Source: a bacterium (GTDB taxonomy: Bacteria; Bacteroidota; Bacteroidia; Cytophagales; Thermonemataceae). Taken from it: DNA of 6,975 nucleotides. Every line of letters begins with the position of its first letter. The first letter of the stretch is position 1. The notes under the pieces are model-generated. The model saw only the letters and a program-made list of their open reading frames with translations. It did not search any database and was not told the DNA's origin. The position numbers and the translations under genes were made by a program. This document shows, piece after piece, positions 1 to 6,118 of this stretch. Location: NCBI GenBank assembly GCA_025362415.1, contig JANYGM010000105.1, positions 1-6,975 on the forward strand, in the 5' to 3' direction.

Positions 1-43
1 TTTCTAAATATTTAACCTAAACAGTTACTTTTATTTATCATTT

Positions 44-70
44 AAAAACTCGCTTTTTGGGCGAGTTTTT
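44..70 (-). terminator. Rho-independent terminator, probably bidirectional
   Basis: A perfect 10-base-pair stem has arms AAAAACTCGC (44-53) and GCGAGTTTTT (61-70) around the 7-base loop 54-60. The stem has a GC-rich core, and read on either strand it ends in a T run. It lies 73 bases beyond the stop codon of the minus-strand gene 143-2038 and should end that transcript. It could also end transcription entering from a plus-strand gene left of the window. Confidence 0.8.
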
Positions 71-104
71 AAGTTGTTTGTCAATATTTTGCACAATAAA
101 TTGT

Positions 105-144
105 ATTCATTCACAATTCACAATTTAAAATTCACAATTCAATT
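105..144. repeat. Short TTCACAATT direct repeats
   Basis: TTCACAATT occurs at 110-118, 117-125 and 131-139, the first two overlapping by two bases. The repeat runs up to the stop codon of the minus-strand gene, next to a small AT-only hairpin (arms AATTAAAG 141-148 and CTTTAATT 152-159) that overlaps the gene's last codons. It looks like simple-sequence expansion in a 3' untranslated region; no function is evident. Confidence 0.5.
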
Positions 145-2038
145 AAAGTTTCTTTAATTTCAGTAATTCAGTTTTATTTTGGATAACTCTTTTGTGAACT
201 GGGTCAATGTCTGCATAAGCAAGCCAATCAGAAATTTCTTTGAAAGAAAAATTAAAACTAAACTCAAATCTCATCACTTCGTCCAAATCTTTTTCTGTTC
301 TTTCGGAGCTTTGGTTAAGAGCTTTTTGTACAATAAGTTTCAGATAAAGTTCTAATGCTTTGTATTGAGGCATTTTTTCTACTCTTGCAAGTTGTTCTAA
401 TGTTGTTAGGGCTTGAAAAAAATTATCTGTCAAAATATAGATTTCAATGGCGTTGTTGTAGGCAGCAATAAAATTAGCATCTAAACGAATGGCTTTTTGA
501 TAGTCTGCTGTGGCTTGGTCAAGTTTTTTGAGCAAATGGTAGCAATTTCCACGTTTTGTATAGGTGATTGCGTCAGGTGTTTGAGCCAAAGCAAGCCCAT
601 AAAAAGTTATGGCATTTTCAATATCACGTTCTTCGTAGGCTTTTTGGGCTTGTTGGAGATAGTTTTCTGTTGGTATTTCTGAAAGGTTTTCTACTAAATT
701 TTCTGTTGTATTGGTTACGTTTTCAATAATTATTTCTTCTGTTTTAACTTCTTCAACAGGTTTTTCAATAATTACTTCTGTTACTATTTCTTCTAATTTT
801 TCTTCTGATTTCTCTTCAATTTTTTCAGTTGAAATAATTTCATTTGGTTTTTCAATATTCTCTAAAATAGTTGTGTTTTCTATTATTTCTTCTGTTTTCT
901 CCTCAATTTTGGGTATATTTTTTTCAGCTATTTCGTTTATGATTGGTTCTATTTCTGGTGTATTTTCTCTTGTGTTTTCAATAACAGGAATTTCCACTAC
1001 TTTTTCACTGGTTTCCACCTTCAAAGGTTCTAAAACCATTATTGTTTCTGCTTCTTCTCTCCTTATTGGAGCATTTTCTTGATTATTTTTTGTAATGTTT
1101 GTAACAATTTCTACTTCTTCATTTTGAGTATTTTCCTCTTTATTTTCTTGATTTATTTTTTGGAGAAGTGCTGTTGCTGCGTTTAATTCCTGATTTATTT
1201 TTTCTATTTGATTTTTTTGAGCTATCAACAAATCACTTTCAGAAATACTTTCATTGGTATTTTGGAGATTATTTTGTACATTATTATGCTTATTGATTTT
1301 CTCTGCTTCTAATTTTTGTGTAAGCAACAAAATTTGGTTTTGCGTTTGTTGAAGGTCGTCTTGGAGTTTTTTATTTTCCAGTTCAATGTCTGTTACTGCT
1401 ACTTTTTGGATAACTTTCTGGCTATCATTTTTAATGTCAGCAATAGCTTTGTCAAGCTCTTTGTAGCTAAGTTCTTTGACTTCTGCAAGTAGTGCCGTTT
1501 TGAGTTCTTGCGTATTTTTTCTGCTTATTTCTTCAAAAAAACGCTCTTGTCTTCCACGCAAAACTGCGCCCAAGATAATAAAAAGTATGATATTTAGGGC
1601 AATTACGCCAATAGCTTCGTACATAAAAAGCAAATTTTGTTTGGTGATTTCGTTGTCAAATTTATCTTTCTGAACATTAAGAACTGCTTCTAGTTCTTGC
1701 TGAGTATCTATTTTTTGTGCTTTAACTTCTTTGAGTTGTTTCTGATAATTTTCATCTATTTGTTTGATGCTAATTTGCACCATACGGGTCATATTTCCAA
1801 AATAAGTGGTATCTTTTGATAGATAATTACTGTTTTGCTCACGTACATTGTCTAATTGCAGTTTTTGTAAATACTCTAATTGTTGCACTTTCTCTTCCAA
1901 AATCTTGATAGACAAGTTACTACGTTCTACCAATTTCTCGTAATCATCTTTGTTTTTTTGTGCAAAAACAACATTATTACTTCCAAAGTTAGTTACTAGA
2001 GCAACAAAAAAACAGCATAAAAATAAAATATTTCTCAC
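143..2038 (-). CDS. Exported single-pass membrane protein with coiled coils and C-terminal TPR repeats (function unknown)
   Basis: This 631-residue protein is not recognised as a named family. Residues 1-26 are a Sec signal peptide (hydrophobic core 4-17, likely cleavage after VFA-26). Residues 28-138 are charged, heptad-like coiled coil. Residues 142-160 are one transmembrane helix followed by R161, R163 and R166, which by the positive-inside rule puts the C-terminal part in the cytoplasm. A second coiled coil covers about 164-300. Residues 300-458 are a low-complexity linker rich in Glu, Ile, Thr, Asn and Lys, probably disordered. Residues 459-560 hold about three TPR repeats (for example the helix pair from Y460 with A468, A476, Y480 and P488). 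The start is GTG; no upstream in-frame start exists before a TAA at 2057-2059, and the next Met is residue 83. Cys8 and Cys9 lie too early for a lipobox. Family knowledge suggests only that TPRs bind proteins; a scaffold linking periplasm to cytoplasm is inference. Confidence 0.9.
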   Translation of the reverse strand: MRNILFLCCFFVALVTNFGSNNVVFAQKNKDDYEKLVERSNLSIKILEEKVQQLEYLQKLQLDNVREQNSNYLSKDTTYFGNMTRMVQISIKQIDENYQKQLKEVKAQKIDTQQELEAVLNVQKDKFDNEITKQNLLFMYEAIGVIALNIILFIILGAVLRGRQERFFEEISRKNTQELKTALLAEVKELSYKELDKAIADIKNDSQKVIQKVAVTDIELENKKLQDDLQQTQNQILLLTQKLEAEKINKHNNVQNNLQNTNESISESDLLIAQKNQIEKINQELNAATALLQKINQENKEENTQNEEVEIVTNITKNNQENAPIRREEAETIMVLEPLKVETSEKVVEIPVIENTRENTPEIEPIINEIAEKNIPKIEEKTEEIIENTTILENIEKPNEIISTEKIEEKSEEKLEEIVTEVIIEKPVEEVKTEEIIIENVTNTTENLVENLSEIPTENYLQQAQKAYEERDIENAITFYGLALAQTPDAITYTKRGNCYHLLKKLDQATADYQKAIRLDANFIAAYNNAIEIYILTDNFFQALTTLEQLARVEKMPQYKALELYLKLIVQKALNQSSERTEKDLDEVMRFEFSFNFSFKEISDWLAYADIDPVHKRVIQNKTELLKLKKL

Positions 2039-2069
2039 AATAATACAAAGTATTGATTAGTTTAAAAAA

Positions 2070-2077
2070 CAAATATA
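2070..2077 (-). promoter_or_regulatory. Candidate -7 element for the minus-strand TPR gene
   Basis: Read on the minus strand this is TATATTTG, a perfect match to the Bacteroidota -7 consensus TAnnTTTG, 31 bases before the GTG start. No TTTG stands at the expected -33 distance (the bases there read AAGT), so the promoter is weak or only partly matched. It is the best candidate in the gap. Confidence 0.35.
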
Positions 2078-2226
2078 GAAAACTTTTATCTAATCTACTT
2101 TATTTTACGTTTTTTTTGGGAAAAAAGATACTGAAATCTCAAAAAAACCTTCCAAAAAATTAAAGGTTTGATACTCAAAACTTTCCTTTCCTTTTCTGTT
2201 TTTTTCCTAGAAAATGGAACAAAAAA

Positions 2227-2258
2227 TTAGTAAATATGCTTATTATTGAGTAATTTTG
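2227..2258 (+). promoter_or_regulatory. Candidate promoter for the toxin-tip/immunity-like pair
   Basis: TAATTTTG at 2251-2258 matches the Bacteroidota -7 consensus TAnnTTTG exactly. TTAG at 2227-2230 is a one-mismatch -33 box with a 20-base spacer. The predicted transcript start is near 2265, about 20 bases before the TTG codon at 2283. The promoter would drive 2283-2507 and, by read-through, 2533-2895. Confidence 0.4.
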
Positions 2259-2282
2259 CAATAAGTAAAAACTTGTAATTAA

Positions 2283-2507
2283 TTGATTTTTAGCAAATTA
2301 GAGATTACAATCAAGAAAAATAAGCTAAATGGTAGAGGAAGTGAGAATAATAATCAGGAAATAAATTATACTTTTCAACAAGGTTCTGAAAAACTAGATA
2401 TTAGGATAAAAACTCACATAGTGCCAGAAAAATTTGGGGGAAATGGTAAAACCCCACAAAGACACTTAAACGTTGACTTAGGGTCTAATAAAAAAAGCAT
2501 TACCTAA
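2283..2507 (+). CDS. Orphan polymorphic-toxin C-terminal-tip-like ORF, probably frameshifted
   Basis: This 74-residue frame opens at TTG directly after an in-frame TAA (2280-2282) and contains no ATG, so it is either a TTG-started small gene or a remnant of a larger one. The sequence is hydrophilic, without signal peptide or membrane helix. Its end has the look of a toxin tip: LDIRIKTH (38-45), a Gly/Pro turn (FGGNGKTP, 51-58), then RHLNV (60-64), with H45, R60, H61 and N63 as possible active residues. The frame stops at TAA 2505-2507, soon after an A7 run (2490-2496). Skipping one A gives a longer ending that abuts the next gene. What is seen is the broken frame and the spacing; toxin identity is inferred from motif style and from the immunity-like neighbour. 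No parental Rhs or filamentous domain remains upstream. It could also be a free-standing small protein. Confidence 0.5.
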   Translation: MIFSKLEITIKKNKLNGRGSENNNQEINYTFQQGSEKLDIRIKTHIVPEKFGGNGKTPQRHLNVDLGSNKKSIT

Positions 2508-2532
2508 AAATGGACATAAAGTTCTAGAATAA
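2490..2532 (+). other. A7 frameshift site and out-of-frame continuation of the toxin-tip ORF
   Basis: After codon 68 the ORF enters seven consecutive A bases (2490-2496). In the original frame it ends K-K-S-I-T-stop. With one A removed it reads on as ALPKNGHKVLE and stops at TAA 2530-2532, immediately before the ATG at 2533. The perfect abutment to the next start suggests the +1 frame is the ancestral C-terminus. A -1 shift gives KHYLKMDIKF with a stop at 2525-2527, which looks less natural. Causes could be a true mutation, slippage-based switching or a sequencing error in the homopolymer. Confidence 0.55.
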
Positions 2533-2895
2533 ATGAAACAACCAGCAAATATTTTTTTGATAGACATACTAAAGGTTCTTCCTGAAGCAACTGAATGTTT
2601 TATTCAAGCTCCTAGTCTTGAAAATACTCTTGTTGAGGGAATGCTTCAAGACTTAGATAATGACCGTTGCAAGTTATTGCAACTTGATAAAATAAATAGG
2701 TATAAATTTGTAAATCAAGAACTGAAAACTTCTTTTTCAATTTATATACAATATATTGAAATAAATAAAAATGGAGTTTTACTGTTCACAGGTTTTGATG
2801 GAGCTGAATATGGAGTTATTTCTAAGTCAGTATTTATACCAGAATGGTTTAAAATAAAATATGTTTCTGATATTTGTATGATATCGTCTGAATAG
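2533..2895 (+). CDS. Small soluble protein, candidate immunity protein of the upstream toxin tip
   Basis: This is a 120-residue protein with an ATG start and no signal peptide or membrane segment, so it is cytoplasmic. The N-terminal half is mixed alpha/beta. The C-terminal half is strand-rich, with an aromatic segment LLFTGFDGAEYGVISKS (83-99) followed by IPEWFKIKY (102-110). I do not recognise a named family. The size, solubility and position directly after a toxin-tip-like ORF are typical of immunity proteins that bind and neutralise a cognate toxin, and the start abuts the frame-restored stop of that ORF. That context is the only ground for the role. It may now be an orphan immunity gene that protects against neighbours' toxins. 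The gene ends TAG-TAA, a double stop. A hairpin at 2929-2954 follows 34 bases downstream. Confidence 0.8.
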   Translation: MKQPANIFLIDILKVLPEATECFIQAPSLENTLVEGMLQDLDNDRCKLLQLDKINRYKFVNQELKTSFSIYIQYIEINKNGVLLFTGFDGAEYGVISKSVFIPEWFKIKYVSDICMISSE

Positions 2896-2921
2896 TAATA
2901 CTTTTCGTAGTTACTATTTCC

Positions 2922-3060
2922 TTCCTGTGAAGTCAGGTGTTTCCACCTGACTTCAAAAAGTAGCTTTTAATCACTTAGAAAGAAGATATAATGTTGTATT
3001 TTTCTTCTGAAAATCAATATCTAACAACGCATTTGTCGTCAGGTGGAAACACCTGACGAC
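2922..3060. repeat. Composite hairpin-bounded element, copy A
   Basis: The element begins TTCCTGTGAAGTC and ends with a GAAA-loop hairpin. Left hairpin: arms GAAGTCAGGTG (2929-2939) and CACCTGACTTC (2944-2954), loop TTTC. Right hairpin: arms GTCGTCAGGTG (3035-3045) and CACCTGACGAC (3050-3060), loop GAAA. The centre shares TTGTATTTTTC (2994-3004) and TAACAACG (3022-3029) with copy B, at almost the same spacing. The two end hairpins are inverted copies of each other, as in a small non-autonomous mobile element. The element fills the gap between the immunity-like gene and the small membrane gene. Confidence 0.7.
2929..2954 (+). terminator. Hairpin after the immunity-like gene, possible terminator
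   Basis: An 11-base-pair perfect stem with a 4-base TTTC loop lies 34 bases after the stop at 2895. It is followed by CAAAAAG rather than a T run, so it is a weak plus-strand intrinsic terminator. Read on the minus strand it is the same hairpin with a GAAA loop. It is also the left end of composite copy A. Confidence 0.3.
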
Positions 3061-3084
3061 ACAAAAACAAAAACACAAAATAAT

Positions 3085-3408
3085 ATGAAAATTAGTGCGC
3101 TCAATGTTCTCAAAATATCATTTGACTTCTTAAAATTCAATGTATTGTACTTGATTTTTATGGTCTCATTTAACTATTTATCAATCAAAGTTACTAATAA
3201 TGATTTGGCTTTGGCTATTTGTTTAATAATTTCCCAAATAATTGCATATTTCATATTCAAAGAGAAAATTGGCTATATTTTATTGTTGTTTGCTGTGGTA
3301 AATTCTATTATTGTACTCCTAACAATTTTGATAATTCACGGACTGGTTACTTATGATGAAAATACCAGAGGCTCGTTTAACCAGATTGTGGATTTTACGA
3401 AAATTTAG
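3085..3408 (+). CDS. Small three-helix inner-membrane protein (function unknown)
   Basis: This is a 107-residue protein starting at ATG 3085. Three hydrophobic stretches suggest transmembrane helices at about 16-34, 40-58 and 62-86, with a short polar tail (VTYDENTRG and on, 88-107). No conserved motif or family is recognised. A longer frame exists from GTG 3043, but that codon lies inside the right hairpin of composite copy A and the extra 14 residues (METPDDTKTKTQNN) are polar and repeat-derived, so ATG 3085 is the preferred start. It is flanked on both sides by composite hairpin elements. Unpaired with any neighbour, it could be a membrane accessory or small stress protein; none of this can be supported further. 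Confidence 0.7.
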   Translation: MKISALNVLKISFDFLKFNVLYLIFMVSFNYLSIKVTNNDLALAICLIISQIIAYFIFKEKIGYILLLFAVVNSIIVLLTILIIHGLVTYDENTRGSFNQIVDFTKI

Positions 3409-3433
3409 ACAAAATGCAAAAATATGAACAATC

Positions 3434-3481
3434 AAAATTCCTGTGAAGTCAGGTGTTTCCACCTGACTTCACAGGAATTTT
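3434..3481. terminator. Long perfect hairpin, probable bidirectional terminator
   Basis: A perfect 22-base-pair stem has its left arm at 3434-3455 and right arm at 3460-3481, with loop TTTC (3456-3459). It starts with A4 and ends with a T5 run (3478-3482), so it can act as an intrinsic terminator on either strand. It lies 25 bases after the stop of the membrane gene at 3408. The inner 11 pairs are the left hairpin of composite copy B; the outer pairs (AAAATTCCTGT) extend it. Confidence 0.6.
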
Positions 3482-3571
3482 TAAGGCTTTGAAATAAAGA
3501 AAATCTTGTATTTTTCCCTTCAAGCGAACATTTAACAACGTATTTGAAGTCAAGTGGAAACACCTGACTTC
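3438..3571. repeat. Composite hairpin-bounded element, copy B
   Basis: This is the second copy of the element at 2922-3060. The left hairpin core is identical to copy A (arms 3445-3455 and 3460-3470). The centre shares TTGTATTTTTC (3506-3516) and TAACAACG (3533-3540). The right hairpin has arms GAAGTCAAGTG (3546-3556) and CACCTGACTTC (3561-3571) around loop GAAA, with one mismatch (A3553 against C3564). The sequences between the shared blocks differ, so only the hairpins and central blocks are conserved. It fills the gap between the membrane gene and nrdA. Confidence 0.7.
3488..3516 (+). promoter_or_regulatory. Candidate nrdA promoter inside composite copy B
   Basis: TTTG at 3488-3491, a 17-base spacer and TATTTTTC at 3509-3516 resemble the -33/-7 pair, with the last base of TAnnTTTG changed to C. 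The same TATTTTTC is conserved in copy A (2997-3004), where no TTTG stands upstream. It would give nrdA a leader of about 135 bases holding two hairpins. No better TAnnTTTG match lies between the membrane gene and nrdA. Confidence 0.25.
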
Positions 3572-3595
3572 ACCAAAAAATAAAAAAAATCAAGT

Positions 3596-3613
3596 TTTCT
3601 GTTTCCACAGAAA
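3596..3613 (+). other. Leader hairpin before nrdA
   Basis: Arms TTTCTGT (3596-3602) and ACAGAAA (3607-3613) enclose the loop TTCC, 46 bases before the nrdA start. The stem is short (7 pairs) and AT-rich and is not followed by a T run, so it is not an evident terminator. It may be incidental or part of an mRNA leader. No recognisable NrdR box (consensus near ACACwATATwGTGT) is seen in this gap. Confidence 0.3.
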
Positions 3614-3659
3614 GAACTAACAATTTAACACGAAATTTCACCTATAAACACTTAAAAAA

Positions 3660-6032
3660 GTGCTAGTACAAAAAAGAGATGGTCGTTTGGAGACCGTAAA
3701 ATTTGACAAAATCACAGCCCGCATTGAAAAACTTTGCTATGGGCTTAATATGAACTTCATTGAGCCTATTGAAATTGCTAGAAAGGTCATTGCGGGCATT
3801 TATGACAAAATCACTACCACAGAATTAGATGAACTTGCCGCAGGAACTGCCGCTTCTCTCACTACTGTTCATCCTGATTATGCCAGCCTTGCCGCTCGTA
3901 TTTCTATCTCAAACCTACATAAAACTACAGGAAAGTCATTTTCTAGTACAATAAAAAGGCTTTATGAGTACATAGACCCAAAAACAGGTGAAAATGCTGC
4001 TCTTATTGCCAAAGATGTGTACGATATTATCCGCAAAAATGCCTCTCATCTTGATTCTGCCATACTTTATGACAGAGATTTTCATTATGATTATTTTGGT
4101 TTTAAGACACTAGAACGCTCTTATTTGCTCAAAATTGATGGAAAAATTGCAGAACGCCCACAACAAATGCTTATGCGTGTGGCGGTTGGTATTCACAAAG
4201 AAGACATTGAAAGTGCCATAGAAACCTACAATTTGCTTTCTGAAAAGTGGTTTACACACGCTACGCCTACACTTTTCAATGCAGGAACGCCAAAACCACA
4301 ACTTTCTTCTTGCTTTTTGCTTTCTATGCAAGGCGACAGCATTGATGGCATTTATGATACGTTAAAACAATGCGCTAAAATCTCGCAATCTGCTGGTGGT
4401 GTGGGACTTAGCATACACAACATACGTGCAACAGGCTCATACATAAAAGGCACAAACGGAAATTCTAATGGAATTATCCCTATGCTTCGTGTATTTAATG
4501 ATACAGCACGCTACATTGACCAAGGTGGAGGAAAAAGAAAAGGTGCTTTTGCGGTTTATATTGAGCCTTGGCACGCTGATATTTTTGAGTTTTTGGAACT
4601 GAAAAAGAACAACGGAAAGGAAGAGTTACGTGCTAGAGATTTGTTTTATGCACTTTGGATTCCTGATTTATTTATGAAAAGGGTGGAAGAAAATGGAGAA
4701 TGGTCACTTTTCTGTCCAAATGAAGCACCAAATCTTCACGAAGTTTATGGAGATGAATTTGAGGCTTTGTATCACAAATACGAGGCAGAAGGACGTGCAA
4801 GAAAAGTAGTAAAAGCGCAAGATTTATGGTTTGAAATCTTAGAATCTCAAACAGAAACAGGCAATCCTTATATGTTGTACAAAGATGCGGCTAATAAAAA
4901 ATCTAATCAAAAGAATTTAGGTACAATAAAAAGCTCTAATCTTTGCACAGAAATAATGGAATATACCTCAAAAGATGAGGTGGCAGTTTGCAATTTGGCA
5001 TCAATTTCTTTGCCTAGATTTATCAATAACGGTGTTTTTGATTATCAAAAATTGTTTGAGGTAACAAAAATAATTACTAAAAATCTTAACAAAATAATTG
5101 ACATCAATTATTATCCTGTCATTGAGGCAAAAAACTCTAATATGCGCCACCGCCCAATAGGAATTGGCGTACAAGGGCTTGCAGATGCGTTTTTGATGCT
5201 TAGAATGCCATTTGAGTCTGATGAAGCAAAAGGACTAAATAAAGATATTTTTGAAACTATCTATTTTGGTGCGCTAACGGCATCTATGGAGCTTGCAAAG
5301 CGTGATGGCACGTATGAAAGTTACAAGGGTTCTCCTATTTCACAAGGGATTTTTCAGTTTGATATGTGGGGCGTAAAACCAGAGTCAAACCGTTGGGATT
5401 GGGAAGGCTTGAAGGCGCAAATCCTTGAAAATGGTGTAAGAAACTCACTTTTATTAGCACCAATGCCAACTGCTTCTACTTCTCAAATTTTGGGAAATAA
5501 TGAATGTTTTGAGCCTTATACTTCAAATATTTATAAGAGAAATGTGCTTTCTGGTGAGTTTGTGGTTATCAATAAACATCTTTTGAAAGATTTGATAGAA
5601 ATTGGTATTTGGTCAGAAACACTCAAAAACAAGATTGTTGCAGCTGATGGTTCTGTGCAAAATATCCCTGAAATTCCTCAAAATATCAAAGATTTGTACC
5701 GCACAGCGTGGGAAATTAAACAAAAAAGTTTGATAGATATGGCTGCTGATAGAGGTGCTTTCATTTGTCAAAGTCAAAGTTTGAATGTGTTTATTCAAGA
5801 CCCAAATTTTGGTAAATTAACTTCTATGCACTTTTATTCTTGGAAAAAAGGGCTGAAAACGGGTATGTATTATTTGCGTACAACTGCAGCAGTAACGGCA
5901 TCAAAAGTTACTATTGACAAAGAAATGCCACAGGCGTTTAACCAGTTTGAAACGGTAAATAGTTCGCAAAAAAATGCTGATATGACTTGTTCCATTGATA
6001 ATAAAGATGATTGTGAGGCTTGCGGTAGTTAA
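3660..6032 (+). CDS. nrdA: Class Ia ribonucleoside-diphosphate reductase, large (alpha) subunit
   Basis: NrdA reduces ribonucleoside diphosphates to deoxyribonucleotides in the cytoplasm, using a radical passed from the small subunit NrdB. The 790-residue product is full length. The N-terminal ATP-cone (1-90) shows VQKRDGR (3-9), D57 and TAASL (63-67), as expected for dATP-controlled activity. The catalytic barrel holds redox pair C218 (SSCFLL) and C444 (CNLAS), thiyl Cys C429 in SNLCTE with N427 and E431, and radical-relay tyrosines Y737-Y738. The C-terminal tail ends CEACGS, giving the shuttle cysteines C785 and C788. These positions follow eukaryotic RRM1 numbering closely, so this is the long eukaryote-like class I form. 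No intein is present. The start is GTG: an in-frame TAA at 3645-3647 rules out more upstream sequence and MLVQKRDGR is the expected N-terminus. nrdB is not adjacent, and flanking hairpins suggest a single-gene transcript. Confidence 0.98.
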   Translation: MLVQKRDGRLETVKFDKITARIEKLCYGLNMNFIEPIEIARKVIAGIYDKITTTELDELAAGTAASLTTVHPDYASLAARISISNLHKTTGKSFSSTIKRLYEYIDPKTGENAALIAKDVYDIIRKNASHLDSAILYDRDFHYDYFGFKTLERSYLLKIDGKIAERPQQMLMRVAVGIHKEDIESAIETYNLLSEKWFTHATPTLFNAGTPKPQLSSCFLLSMQGDSIDGIYDTLKQCAKISQSAGGVGLSIHNIRATGSYIKGTNGNSNGIIPMLRVFNDTARYIDQGGGKRKGAFAVYIEPWHADIFEFLELKKNNGKEELRARDLFYALWIPDLFMKRVEENGEWSLFCPNEAPNLHEVYGDEFEALYHKYEAEGRARKVVKAQDLWFEILESQTETGNPYMLYKDAANKKSNQKNLGTIKSSNLCTEIMEYTSKDEVAVCNLASISLPRFINNGVFDYQKLFEVTKIITKNLNKIIDINYYPVIEAKNSNMRHRPIGIGVQGLADAFLMLRMPFESDEAKGLNKDIFETIYFGALTASMELAKRDGTYESYKGSPISQGIFQFDMWGVKPESNRWDWEGLKAQILENGVRNSLLLAPMPTASTSQILGNNECFEPYTSNIYKRNVLSGEFVVINKHLLKDLIEIGIWSETLKNKIVAADGSVQNIPEIPQNIKDLYRTAWEIKQKSLIDMAADRGAFICQSQSLNVFIQDPNFGKLTSMHFYSWKKGLKTGMYYLRTTAAVTASKVTIDKEMPQAFNQFETVNSSQKNADMTCSIDNKDDCEACGS

Positions 6033-6041
6033 GTAAATATC

Positions 6042-6074
6042 AAAGAAGACTTCGCTTTAAGCGAAATCTTCTTT
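6042..6074 (+). terminator. Intrinsic terminator of nrdA
   Basis: The hairpin pairs AAAGAAGA (6042-6049) with TCTTCTTT (6067-6074) and TTCGCT (6051-6056) with AGCGAA (6060-6065), with one C-A mismatch (6050/6066) and a 3-base loop. It lies 9 bases after the stop codon. The descending arm is T-rich (TCTTCTTT) but no pure T tract follows, so it may work by hairpin strength. By symmetry it could also act on the minus strand. Confidence 0.7.
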
Positions 6075-6118
6075 AAATGATAATTATTATACTGTGAACG
6101 GCTTGGATTTCGGAAAAT

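Noticed and set aside
497..682. Plus-strand 61-residue frame, and a similar one at 1476-1673
   Set aside because: Both lie fully antisense to the minus-strand TPR gene, with no promoter or start context of their own.
711..1082. Plus-strand 123-residue Ser/Phe/Ile-rich frame
   Set aside because: It is the antisense shadow of the Glu/Ile/Thr-rich linker of the minus-strand TPR gene; its composition is explained by that low-complexity sequence.
143..2038. Lipoprotein signal in the TPR protein
   Set aside because: Cys8 and Cys9 come before the end of the hydrophobic core, too early for a lipobox; a VFA-Q cleavage site fits better.
2922..3571. Classical insertion sequence bounded by the composite elements
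   Set aside because: The enclosed gene (3085-3408) is a membrane protein without transposase motifs, and no target-site duplication could be identified by eye.
3572..3659. NrdR box before nrdA
   Set aside because: ACACGAAATTTCACC near 3628 only loosely recalls the consensus, lacks the symmetric centre, and has no second box at a helical spacing.
4110..4331. Minus-strand frames inside nrdA (4110-4331 and 5613-5798)
   Set aside because: They are antisense shadows within a strongly conserved enzyme gene.
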